Positions 34,861 to 43,520 of a stretch of 64,000 nt of DNA are shown here, piece by piece. The stretch spans positions 250,668,484-250,732,483 of the forward strand of contig CP136064.1 of NCBI GenBank assembly GCA_032622095.1, given 5' to 3'. The notes beneath the pieces were generated by a model. It saw nothing but the letters and a program-made list of their open reading frames with translations. It was not told the DNA's origin and made no database searches. The stretch's first letter is position 1. The number at the start of each line of letters is the position of its first letter. Both the position numbers and the translations under genes were made by a program. The DNA comes from Siphonodentalium dalli. Lineage: Eukaryota > Mollusca > Scaphopoda > Gadilida > Siphonodentaliidae.

Positions 34861-35954
34861 TAGGAGCCCACTGTCAAGTTGCCTCAACGTTTCGGTAGAA
34901 TTACCTTCTTCAGGAAGCAAGCTAGGTTCGAATGTTTAGGTCACACCCCACCCCCGGAATTAAAATTCCTCAAAAATGAGCACCGAAGTATATATCGAAT
35001 ACTATACTTTTGATAGTGGTGCTATATATACGACCAACTTAATCCATTCACGTTAAAACAAATTAATTATGTACAAGAAAAGTCGAATGTTGAAAGAATG
35101 TTGAATGATGTGCCAACTTCACACGAATGTTAACGAATGTTGAATGTGCTATAGGCGTGGGCCCTAGGGAGAATTAAAGTACCATCAGGGTACAATCCCT
35201 GCATATATTGGCCCGATCCGATCCGATCATGCGCATATGATGTGCCCTCTACCACCCCCCCCCCCCCCCCCGGAATTAAAATTCCTAAAAAATGAGCATC
35301 GAAGTATCGAATACTCTAATTTTGATAGGGGTGCTATATATACGACCCACTTAATTCATTCACGTTAACAAAAACTTATGTACAAGAAAAATCGAATGTT
35401 GAACGAATGTTGAATGTTGTGCCAACTTCACACGAATGTTGAACGAATGTTGAATGTGCTTTGTTCAACATTCGCCAGCGAAAACCACACATGCTATGCG
35501 TGGGCCCTATGGAGAATTAAAGTACCATCAGGGTACAATCCCTGAAAACAATTTATGTACAAGAAAAATCGAATGTTAAAATTGCTAAAAAATTAGCATC
35601 GAAGTATCGAATACTCTAATTTTGATAGGAGTGCTATATATACGACCCACTTAATCCATTCACGTTCAAATAAATTATGTTCAAGAAAAATCGAATGTTG
35701 AACGAATGTTGACTGTTGAATGTTGTGCCAACTTCACACGAATGTTGAACGAATGTTGAATGTTCTTTCTGTTCAACATTCGCCAGCGAAAACCACATAT
35801 GCTAGGCGTGGGCCCTATGGAGAATTAAAGTACCATCAGGGTACAATTTCAATCCCTGCATACATAGGCCCGATCCGATCATGCGTATATGAGGTTCCAC
35901 CTCCCCCCCCGGAATTGAAATTCTTCAAAAATGAGCATCGAAGTATCCAATGCT
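34861..35954. repeat. PLE upstream repeat modules, copy 2
   Basis: Copy of 23184-24276, with a longer poly-C tract near 35257-35272 and a shorter one near 35902. Confidence 0.6.
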
Positions 35955-36679
35955 CATGCAGCCCCTTCCAAATTTTCTAAAATTGGGCTGAAGTCGTGCA
36001 TGGGGTGTCAAAATAGCACTTTTCGTTACTAAATCGGCTGCCGTATCCTGAGTCATGGTGGCCACCCGGGAATCCTTGTATTTTCGTGCGGTGCCACCCC
36101 GCGGGCAACTATAGGAAAGTCACGCGACCATGCAGCCCCTTCCAAATTTTCAAAAATTTGGCTGAAGTCGTGCATGGGGTGTCAAAATAGCACTTTTCGT
36201 TACTAAATCGGCTGCCATATCCTGAGTCATGGTGGCCACCCGAGAATCCTTGTATTTTCGTGCGGTGCCACCCCGCGGGCAACTATAGGAAAGTCACGCG
36301 ACCATGCAGCCCCTTCCAAATTTTCTAAAATTGGGCTGAAGTCGTGCATGGGGTGTCAAAATAGCACTTTTCGTTACTAAATCGGCTGCCGTATCCTGAG
36401 TCATGGTGGCCACCCGGGAATCCTTGTATTTACGTGCGGTGCCACTCCGCGGGCAACTATAGGAAAGTCACTCGGCCATGCAGCCCCTTCCAAATTTTCT
36501 AAAATTGGGCTGAAGTCGTGCATGGAGTGTCAAAATAGCACTTTTCGTTACTAAATCGGCTGCCGTATCCTGAGGCATGGTGGCCACCCGGGAATCCTTG
36601 TATTTTCGTGCGGTGCCACCCCGCGGCCAACTATAGGAAAGTCACGCGACCATGCAGCCCCTTCCAAATTTTCTAAAAT
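35955..36679. repeat. 174-bp satellite, four full units, copy 2
   Basis: Units start at 35955, 36129, 36303 and 36477, with a partial fifth at 36651. Each matches the corresponding unit of copy 1, including private changes (CTCGGCC in unit 3 to 4). Confidence 0.9.
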
Positions 36680-36696
36680 TTATATATATATATATA

Positions 36697-38990
36697 TTGT
36701 GTTGATGGCATTTGTACTTTCTTGAACCATACCGACCACCACCCAGCGTGAGTATGACATCAACCAACTATCAAAGGCATCGCCTTTAAGACTACACCCC
36801 AGTCTGGTGGGGGTTATATAGTAGTAGTCAATGGTACACGTATGGTCAAGTTGATTAAGATATCCTGTCTCAATCGACAACATACCAAAAGAAGGGGCGG
36901 TGCAGTCATGGTCCAATTTAATTTCCACTATCATGACACATTCCCACAAACTAGCACCGTGTGTATTATTATCATCTGCTTGGATCTGTTCGGTGAGACG
37001 ATTGCTGGACGCCAACAACATTGTTCTTATGATCATGTTCAAGACGTGTGGGTATATTATGCATTATGGTCCTCTACGCCTTAGCAGAAAGGCATCCGTC
37101 AAATGTCAGGCTTTTAACATTCGAAGCCATATACAGAAGTTGTCAGTACATTAGATGAGTATGTGAATTGAATTGACGAACCACATATTGATGACGCTCA
37201 TACCCCATATGTATCATCTGAATTATACCATAAGCTATACCACAAATGAAGCTCGCCAATAATGAGTATAATAATTCCCAGCTTTCGAAGCAAACACGTG
37301 AGCTGGACACCGGCATATGTATTGTTTAAAACAATCCGATTAGTGGGATCCTTCTACAAAGAAGTGTAGAAAACTGTGTTGTCGTGGGCGAGATAGATTA
37401 ATCTTACGAAGAGACGGAAACGGGTACAGATAATGCTGAATGTGGCAAATTAGAATAAGCTAAGGTACTGTTGTTTTGATTCTTGGAAGTCATAATATTC
37501 GGCGCACCTATATACGGTTATGGCCAGTATGGGACCTTAGTGGAGAATGGATTTTGAAATGTCACATGGCGATTGTGGGTTTTCCTCCTTCCAAAAGGCT
37601 ACGACTTATGTTGGAACTAATAGATGGCTTATATTATGTACCGTTTTGTCCATACAGATCGATATTATGACAAAAAGTGGAAATTAGTATGTGATAATAT
37701 CGACTTCTTTTCAATTTCTGGCCACCAGTTTGGCCGCCATATTGACTGTGGGAGTTTTCTAAACTCAAATGAATACTTCATATCAATGTTCCATATGAAC
37801 ATGTAATTGTGGGCAGAATTCGCTTAAAATAACGCCCATCGTACGAAAGTAAAGGAATGTGAGCTTGTTTTCAAATTTCGGTCGCCATTTTGACCGTCAT
37901 CTTCGATTTGGAAAACAATTTCTTGCATGACAAATTACTTCACCTCAATATTTCCAACTCAACTGTCAGCATGTGTGTAGTTGTCTCGAAAATAATGCCA
38001 ATGAAGTGAAAATGAGGGAATTTCGGTGATTTTTCAAAATATGTCAGCCATTGTGGGCGCCATTTTTGATTTGGGGGACTTTTATTTGTGTTCCCAACTC
38101 ACAATAGTAAACAGGTGTTGAGTTGTCGTGACAATAATGCTCACTGCTGTTTGGCGATTTTTCTATTTCTTGTGGCCATTTTGGCAGCCATCTTGGATTT
38201 GGGTGAATATTCCTCAACTCAGATATAAGAGGAATCCTAGCTCGAGTATCTCCTGCACATATATATGCATGGGTGTTGTTATGAGAGCAATAACATTCAT
38301 TCGAAACATTACATCGGGTTATTAGCCTCGATTCGGCTTTGACCTATTATACCGGCATTTGGGAAAACGTGAAATCGGACAAAAATATCCCACAATGAAT
38401 GTATATTATGGTCCCAGTGTGTTCGCCAATGATACTTCTATACGATAAATGTATAACATCACGCCAAGATGCCAATATTTTCCCACGGAGACAAACGAAA
38501 GGCGGTGAAATGTAAGAAAAATAGCATATTTTCACATTTCGGCGGCCATCTTGGCCGCCATATTGGGTTCTGGGGTCGGATTTTTAGCTAATTTGTAAGG
38601 GTTGTATATTAGCATAACGAATCGAGCGGAAAACAAGACCACATGTGATATCATCTTTACTACATCGGCGATCAAAAAGACCTGGTGCATATAAATAAAA
38701 TGGCCGCCATGATGGACGCCATCTTGTCTGGAGTCTCTGCGGCCACTTTTTTTCTTGTTAACAACGGAAAAAAATTAGAGGAGACATTAAGAAAGAAAAT
38801 TAGTGGGGTGAAGTTGAGTCCTGTGGTTGCAGAGGTCGACCAATATCTCCTGGACTATTATGTGTGTGGTGTTTATGTATATATGGAATGACTGTGTGAT
38901 AATGGGTGGCTATCGCTTTCCAGGTTTAACGTTTCCCCCCATGTACATAGACATCAGGATGGAGAACTCTCTGACATGACTTTACTTTAA
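36697..38990. repeat. Diverged copy of the 5' half of the long-TIR repeat family, copy 2
   Basis: Copy of 25020-27300 with the same order of blocks. The ATTCATTCATTCG run at 26620 is 4 bp shorter here. Confidence 0.6.
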
Positions 38991-39106
38991 ACACATTTTA
39001 ATGTATCTAGAAAATATACATAGGGATCGGGGCACAAGTTACAAAACTTACAAACTTGCCCCTCTCCTAATACAATCATGGAGCATACATAAAAATACAT
39101 ATCAGA
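38991..39106 (-). repeat. Non-LTR element 3' UTR fragment left of the Polinton
   Basis: Same sequence as 27315-27432 in copy 1. It is the 3' flank of the minus-strand non-LTR element, whose body resumes at 56265 after the Polinton. Confidence 0.6.
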
Positions 39107-39112
39107 TATAGC
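39107..39112. repeat. Polinton target-site duplication, left (TATAGC)
   Basis: TATAGC here is repeated at 56265-56270 and occurs once, unoccupied, at 27433-27438 in the tandem copy. Six-base duplications are the rule for Polinton integration. Confidence 0.97.
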
Positions 39113-39402
39113 AGTAGTAATGGTGGGCACTATGGCCCAGTACCCCCCAGACATGGGCACTATGGCCCAGTACCCCCCAGATATGGGCACTATGGCCCAG
39201 TACCCCCCAGACATGGGCACTATGGCCCATGGGCCATAGTGCCCATGTCTGGGGGGTACTGGGCCATAGTGCCCATGTCTGGGGGGTACTGGGCCATAGT
39301 GCCCATGTCTGGGGGGTACTGGGCCATAGTTCCCACCCTGAGGATAGATGTTCCTGTCATTGATGTGACATTTCTGATCGAAAAAATGAAAATGGACTTA
39401 GA
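39113..39402. repeat. Polinton left TIR (290 bp), itself a palindrome of 30-bp repeats
   Basis: The outer part has three 30-bp units (GGGCACTATGGCCCAGTACC then CCCCAGACAT), a palindromic centre CATGGGCC-type at about 39229, then three inverted units, followed by about 70 bp of unique text ending GGACTTAGA. Each TIR can therefore fold on itself as well as pair with the other. The match to the right TIR is nearly perfect except that the right one has one extra 30-bp unit. Confidence 0.93.
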
Positions 39403-39482
39403 ATTATTTTTTTTCAAAAGGAAAATCTCACTTTGGAAAATATCAATTAGCAATCAAGAGTTTTTCTTTTCGAATATTTGGT

Positions 39483-39498
39483 GGCCCTGAAAAGGGCC
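39483..39498 (-). terminator. Histone-type 3' stem-loop downstream of the OTU-like gene
   Basis: On the minus strand: AAAAC, then GGCCCTTTTCAGGGCC, then ACCAA. The six-base stem with UUUC loop matches the replication-dependent histone mRNA consensus (GGYYYU-UHUH-ARRRCC, A-rich 5' side, ACC on the 3' side). It lies 19 nt after the stop codon at 39518. About 20 nt further on comes a purine-rich AAAAGAAAAACTCTT. Confidence 0.7.
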
Positions 39499-39517
39499 GT
39501 TTTATTTTTGTTATAGT

Positions 39518-39982
39518 TTAGAATCCGCCACATTGAACTTCTTTGTTCGCCAAAACTTCAATTGATTTGTCTCCTCGCCTCATCCATATTTCGCATTCAC
39601 AATAATGCTCGTGGCAAACGTGTGGGATCCACACTAGAGTTATTGATGACTTGAATCTTGGTGTTGATTTGTAGCCGCCTTTGGTAGCATCAAACATGAC
39701 GATAGGTCGCTGTTTAACAGTCGCCGCTAATTCAACCATCAATCTTGATTCAGCCTAAAGTGGTGTGCGCCGTAACTCTTGTGCCGACGCACCAAGTTCG
39801 TCACTCTCTGCGTAGTACAGGTCAACTGCCGCATCTCTCAGAATCATCCATCCATCGGTCGTCCCGTAAACCCCGAGGCTGAGTGCCCTCCAAAACAGCG
39901 ATATTTCTTCACCGTACACTGCTTTACAGTATACCCCACCGGCCATTATCTCGTCAAGATCTGTTATGTTTACAGCAGTCAT
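39518..39982 (-). pseudogene. OTU-like cysteine protease homologue, interrupted by in-frame TAG
   Basis: The ATG is at 39982, in the same ATTCAAAGATG context as the gene at 41534. The frame runs 75 codons to TAG at 39757-39755, then continues open in the same frame for 78 codons to TAA at 39520-39518. The first half has SLFWRALSLGVYGTTDGW, which resembles the catalytic region of OTU deubiquitinases (family pattern GDGNC followed by hydrophobic, Arg, Ala). Here the catalytic-Cys position reads as Ser (S28) and the preceding acidic-Gly-Asn text is altered. The second half has LAATVKQRPIVMF and EHYCECEIW, resembling the later OTU strands and catalytic His. Either it is a decaying gene or the TAG is read through. 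It is followed by a histone-type stem-loop. The OTU call is by motif resemblance. Confidence 0.55.
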
Positions 39983-40550
39983 CTTTGAATGTAGAATAAG
40001 TCTGAAGATCCGTCTTGAACATATATCACGATTGCGCGGGCGGTAGAGAAAGCACATAATACTTTGACGTTAAAAATGACAAATGCTCCCTGACGTTGTG
40101 TTTCTTTTCAGTGCATTATCTGTTAGTTTCACCATTTCGATATGATATAGATTCAATTCATGATAGTATATGCAATTAATTAAGATATTTTAACATATGA
40201 ATTCATCTTCGTTCATAAACGATGACCAAGTAAAGTTATCAATTGTAATGATGAAGAAAACTAGAAAAACTAGAAAAACATTCCATATTTGCCTAACGAG
40301 GTAACAAATATATCAATCATGTGTACCAAATAATAGATAATGATCTAACGAAATAAAAAACATTTGTTTGATCGCTATGCAATAATGATCAAGAAAAATA
40401 TGAATGCTGATCCGTCTCTGAAAAAACACAACGCCAGGAAACATTTGTCAATTTTAACGTCAATGCGACATGTGATTTCATTGACGCCCGTGTCAAATGT
40501 ATAAAAATATTTTCGAATTTGATCAACGTTACATTGCATTGCTATCAAAG
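39983..40550. promoter_or_regulatory. Divergent promoter of the OTU-like gene and the 162-aa gene
   Basis: The two ends are inverted versions of each other. The minus side reads GCGGGCGG...TGACGTTAAAAATGACAAATG...CTGACGTTGTGTTT. The plus side carries CACAACGCCAGG...CATTTGTCAATTTTAACGTCA...GACGCCCGTG and then TATAAAAAT at 40500. A minus-strand TATA-like GATATATG lies at about 40026-40019. TGACGT/ACGTCA motifs resemble CRE/ATF sites. The same arrangement recurs at 41535-42430. Confidence 0.6.
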
Positions 40551-41039
40551 ATGGATCCGTTAACAGAATTTCTTCAGAGTGAGATATACAGTAATCCTGT
40601 TGTACAGAATACATATGCGGCACCACAGTCAACAGGCCAAGCTAATACGACAATGACTATAGGTGGTGATACACTCATTTTAAAAGCGATTTTAGATGAA
40701 CTGAGATGTCTTCGCAGGGATATTGACGTGAAAACACAAGTAACGCATCAAGAAGTAAAAGTGAATCTTCGTTTCGTTGCAGAAGAGATAGATATACCAA
40801 TCAGGGTTCATGATGTTCAGAGATCGAAAGAACAGAAACAGATCAAAAAAGAAAAAATATTGGCGGCGAAAGAAAAAGAACCTAAAAGTATCATGAAGCC
40901 TTCTACTGAGACAAAAGTCAGATTTCGTCTTCCTTGTAAAGAATCTAAAGATACAGAGAAAAGTGATGAATTCGCAAAAGCTATTGGTTCTCATGGGAAA
41001 GATATGTCAAGATATAAGAAAAACACAAAACGATGTTAA
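40551..41039 (+). CDS. Unknown Polinton accessory protein, 162 aa
   Basis: The ATG at 40551 was chosen because the in-frame upstream ATG at 40497 overlaps the TATA box. The N-terminal half is mixed (MDPLTEFLQSEIYSN) with a leucine-rich helix around LKAILDELRCLRRD. The C-terminal half is very basic and lysine-rich (KEQKQIKKEKILAAKEKEPK), ending KKNTKRC. There is no recognised domain. A histone-type stem-loop follows 22 nt after the stop. It pairs divergently with the OTU-like gene and converges on the 62-aa gene. Confidence 0.7.
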   Translation: MDPLTEFLQSEIYSNPVVQNTYAAPQSTGQANTTMTIGGDTLILKAILDELRCLRRDIDVKTQVTHQEVKVNLRFVAEEIDIPIRVHDVQRSKEQKQIKKEKILAAKEKEPKSIMKPSTETKVRFRLPCKESKDTEKSDEFAKAIGSHGKDMSRYKKNTKRC

Positions 41040-41061
41040 AGTCAGATGATAATTTTAAAAC

Positions 41062-41077
41062 GGCCCTTTTCAGGGCC
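41062..41077 (+). terminator. Histone-type 3' stem-loop of the 162-aa gene
   Basis: TTTTAAAAC precedes GGCCCTTTTCAGGGCC and ACACA follows, 22 nt after the stop codon. The downstream segment CCCAAAAGGTTACTCTTTCA is nearly identical to the one after the stem-loop at 42813. Confidence 0.7.
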
Positions 41078-41288
41078 ACACACATTTCCCAAAAGGTTAC
41101 TCTTTCATTGCTGAAAAAATCAAAAACACGATTGTTCAATTTATATTTTATTCAACAACAAATATTTGCAAGTATATTTTGTTTTAAATTATTCGTGGCG
41201 TGATTTTTTCAAAACAAAACATAGGGTACAAAGAACATTATTAGTTCTTAAGCAATGCTAAAAGTTTTTCTTTTTGAAAAAATTGGTT

Positions 41289-41304
41289 GGTCCTGAAAAG
41301 GACC
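41289..41304 (-). terminator. Second (covarying) histone-type stem-loop of the 62-aa gene
   Basis: On the minus strand GGTCCTTTTCAGGACC, preceded by AAAAAC and followed by AACCAA. Relative to the other hairpins the third stem pair is U-A instead of C-G, a compensatory change that keeps the stem and the UUUC loop. It lies 12 nt beyond the first hairpin and is followed by AAAAAGAAAAACTTTT. Confidence 0.65.
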
Positions 41305-41316
41305 GTTTTTGTTTTT

Positions 41317-41332
41317 GGCCCTGAAAAGGGCC
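41317..41332 (-). terminator. First histone-type stem-loop of the 62-aa gene
   Basis: On the minus strand CAAAAC, then GGCCCTTTTCAGGGCC, then AAAAAC, 13 nt after the stop codon at 41346. The 3' flank lacks ACC, which the second hairpin partly supplies (AACC). Confidence 0.65.
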
Positions 41333-41345
41333 GTTTTGTATGGCA

Positions 41346-41534
41346 TCAAAGTTCACGCCACGATTTTCTTTTGAGACTTTTGCTTTTGTTCCAACGCTGT
41401 TGTTTTTTGCATATTTGCATAACCAGTTTTGCACTGGCGGTTACTTCTTTTGCGTGTCCGGCCCGCATTATCTGGGGTGTTAGCCCTATCGTTCCTCTTA
41501 GTATAGACATCAACGGTTCGGGGATTTCGGACAT
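41346..41534 (-). CDS. Unknown small basic Polinton protein, 62 aa
   Basis: The ATG at 41534 sits in the same ATTCAAAG-ATG leader as the OTU-like gene, downstream of a duplicated promoter, which decides the start and frame. The C-terminal half is strongly basic (KKQQRWNKSKSLKRKSW). No domain is recognised. An overlapping ORF in another frame (41353-41562) was not chosen because its start lies upstream of this leader context. It may be a degraded remnant of a longer gene. Confidence 0.55.
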   Translation of the reverse strand: MSEIPEPLMSILRGTIGLTPQIMRAGHAKEVTASAKLVMQICKKQQRWNKSKSLKRKSWREL

Positions 41535-42430
41535 CTTTGAATGCAGAATAAAAATTGTTCAAAGCCGTGTTTGAACATATATCACGATTGCGCGGGCGGT
41601 AGAGAAATCACATGTCACGTTGGCATTAAAAATGACAAATGTTTCCGGGCGTTGTGTTTCTTTACAGTGCATTATCTGTTAGTTTTACTATTTCGATATG
41701 TTATAGATTAAATTCATGATAGTATATGCAATTAATTAAGATGTTTTAACATATGAATTCATCTTCGTTCATAAACGATGACCAAGTAAAGTTATCAATT
41801 GTAATGATGAAGAAAAATGTTCAGTATGTTTCTTGTGTTCAGTTTTTATGTATAAAATATGTACAATTCCAAAACCAAAAACTAGAAAAACATTCCATAT
41901 TTGCCTAACGAGGTAATAAATATATCAATCATGTGTACCAAATAATAGATAATGATCTAACGAAATTAAAAACATTTGTTTGATCGCTATGCAATAATGA
42001 TCAAGAAAAATATGCATGTTGATCCGGTTCTGAAAAAACACAACGTCAGGAAATATTTGTCAATTTTAACGCCAAAGTATTATGTGATTTCATTGACGCC
42101 CGTGTAACAATCTTGTGTTCAGTTTTATGTATAAAATATGTACAATTCCAAAAACAAAAACTAGAAAAACATTCCATATTTGCCTAACGAGGTAATAAAT
42201 ATATCAATCATGTGTACCAAATAATAGATAATGATCTAACGAAATTAAAAACATTTGTTTGATCGCTATGCAATAATGATCAAGAAAAATATGCATGTTG
42301 ATCCGGTTCTGAAAAAACACAACGTCAGGAAATATTTGTCAATTTTAACGCCAACGCGACATGTGATTTCATTGACGCCCGTGTCAAATGTATAAAAATA
42401 TTTTCACTTTTTCAGTGAACTTCATTCATT
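41535..42430. promoter_or_regulatory. Duplicated divergent promoter with internal 280-bp tandem repeat
   Basis: A longer version of the spacer at 39983-40550. A 280-bp unit starting CTTGTGTTCAGTTTTATG-type occurs at 41832 and again at 42112. Each has AACGAGGTAATAAATATATC, GATCTAACGAAATTAAA and CACAACGTCAGGAAATATTT. The plus side ends with GACGCCCGTGTC and TATAAAAAT at 42391. The minus side has GCGGGCGGTAGAGAAATCAC and GATATATG near 41582-41575. Confidence 0.6.
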
Positions 42431-42793
42431 ATGCCGTCGTTAAAGAAATTTATCAAGAAGTTATGGAGGAAGAGAGATTCAGATGAGACGAAAATAAGAA
42501 CATATAGGAAATGGCAGGATTCTCCTGAACAAAAGGTGGTACAGAAACAGATGCTAAGAGATTTTCTGGCTCGGCGACGACCATCGCCTGAAGTATGCGA
42601 TCAAGCAATCAAGAATCAAGAATCAAGCAATCTTGATCTCATGGAGATCTTGTCACAGATCTCGAAGAAAGATCTGTGCAATGCAGCAATTGACAGCTTC
42701 GCTCAGGCTGCTGCGGCGCACAGATCAAATCCTACTTGGTCTGTGACAATTAATCCCAACGGGATATATCCTGATTTGGCAGAATTTTTATGA
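42431..42793 (+). CDS. Unknown Polinton accessory protein, 120 aa
   Basis: ATG at 42431, 40 nt after the TATA box. The N-terminal third is very basic (LKKFIKKLWRKR), followed by a helical stretch (EQKVVQKQMLRDFLARRRPS) and an Ala-rich segment (IDSFAQAAAAH). No family is recognised. The histone-type stem-loop 19 nt after the stop is the most canonical of the set, with ACCCA. It converges on the zinc-knuckle gene. Confidence 0.7.
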   Translation: MPSLKKFIKKLWRKRDSDETKIRTYRKWQDSPEQKVVQKQMLRDFLARRRPSPEVCDQAIKNQESSNLDLMEILSQISKKDLCNAAIDSFAQAAAAHRSNPTWSVTINPNGIYPDLAEFL

Positions 42794-42812
42794 ATTCTGG
42801 AAAAGAAAAAAC

Positions 42813-42828
42813 GGCCCTTTTCAGGGCC
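42813..42828 (+). terminator. Histone-type 3' stem-loop of the 120-aa gene (canonical flanks)
   Basis: AAAAAAC, then GGCCCTTTTCAGGGCC, then ACCCA, the full metazoan histone mRNA 3' consensus including both flanks, 19 nt after the stop. CCCCAAAAGGTTACTCTTTC follows at the distance where U7 snRNA would pair in histone pre-mRNA. Confidence 0.75.
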
Positions 42829-42896
42829 ACCCACATTCCCCAAAAGGTTACTCTTTCATAGCTGAAAAAAACAAAACACGATTGTTCAATTCATAA

Positions 42897-42902
42897 TTTA
42901 TT
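42897..42902 (-). terminator. AATAAA polyadenylation signal of the zinc-knuckle gene
   Basis: AATAAA on the minus strand, 15 nt after the stop codon at 42918. This gene thus appears conventionally polyadenylated, unlike its four neighbours. Confidence 0.55.
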
Positions 42903-42917
42903 CACACAACATAATTT

Positions 42918-43520
42918 TCAAATGTTTGTATCGATTCGTTTATCTGTTTTTGGAATGTAGAATGGTCTCAGCTTCTTTTTCTTGGAAGTTTTCTTGGAAT
43001 TTTCAAAATCTGGATTTTTATCTTCAGATTTGTTCTGTGAATCATTCGTAGGATCAACAGGTCGGGGTTGTTTGAAAACATCTGATGTTGTAGACATCTC
43101 TTCAGTTTTGATATCTGCATTTTGTTCTTGTATTGTTACTGCTTGTAGACATTTTTGTATAGTTTTCACATTTTTTTTGTCGCCGAAATCTGTTTTACAA
43201 TGGAAGGACCAATGGGATTCTTGTCCGCATTTGTAACAGTAACCATATGGCGGTTTCCAATTTTTATCAGCTTTGTTTTTCTCTTGTTTCTCTTGCCATT
43301 GCATTTTGTTACAAAGTTTAAACAAATTGGCAGAGATCTGTCTCATTTCGACAAGATTATCTTGAATTTTTCTAGTCTGTGGCTGTGTAGATTTTTTTGA
43401 ATCTTCTTTATGTAGCTCAATATAGCTCTCTTCAATAACTGCAGGCCTTGGTCTTTTTCTAACAATATCTTCTTCGCTGGCGGCGTCGTCTGAAACAGGT
43501 CTTTTAATTCTCTTAAACAT
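42918..43520 (-). CDS. CCHC zinc-knuckle protein sharing the polymerase N-terminus, 200 aa
   Basis: The ATG at 43520 mirrors the polymerase ATG at 43716; an alternative CTG start 24 nt upstream is less likely. The first ~31 residues (MFKRIKRPVSDDAASEED onward) are identical to the polymerase N-terminus because the coding sequence lies in a perfect inverted repeat. The middle has YCYKCGQESHWSFHC, a CX2CX4HX4C zinc knuckle (C95, C98, H103, C108), suggesting single-stranded nucleic-acid binding. The C-terminus is basic (SKKTSKKKKLRP) and looks like a nuclear localisation signal. It may help replication alongside the divergently transcribed polymerase; this is inference. Confidence 0.75.
   Translation of the reverse strand: MFKRIKRPVSDDAASEEDIVRKRPRPAVIEESYIELHKEDSKKSTQPQTRKIQDNLVEMRQISANLFKLCNKMQWQEKQEKNKADKNWKPPYGYCYKCGQESHWSFHCKTDFGDKKNVKTIQKCLQAVTIQEQNADIKTEEMSTTSDVFKQPRPVDPTNDSQNKSEDKNPDFENSKKTSKKKKLRPFYIPKTDKRIDTNI

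Noticed and set aside
39220-39490. ORFs with GGYWAIVPMS or MGTMAQYPPD repeats in both TIRs
   Set aside because: Produced by the 30-bp repeats, which are open in several frames (30 is divisible by 3). No gene context.
39483-39498. Reading the GGCCCTGAAAAGGGCC strand as a GNRA-tetraloop hairpin or simple palindrome
   Set aside because: In all cases the orientation sense to the preceding gene gives the histone-type UUUC loop with A-rich and ACC flanks, which is the more specific match.
40497-40550. Upstream start for the 162-aa gene
   Set aside because: It would begin within the TATA box; the parallel gene at 42431 starts 40 nt after its TATA box, supporting 40551.
40551-42793. The four stem-loop genes as histones
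   Set aside because: None shows histone-fold motifs; they share only 3' hairpin, promoter layout and, in part, basic composition.
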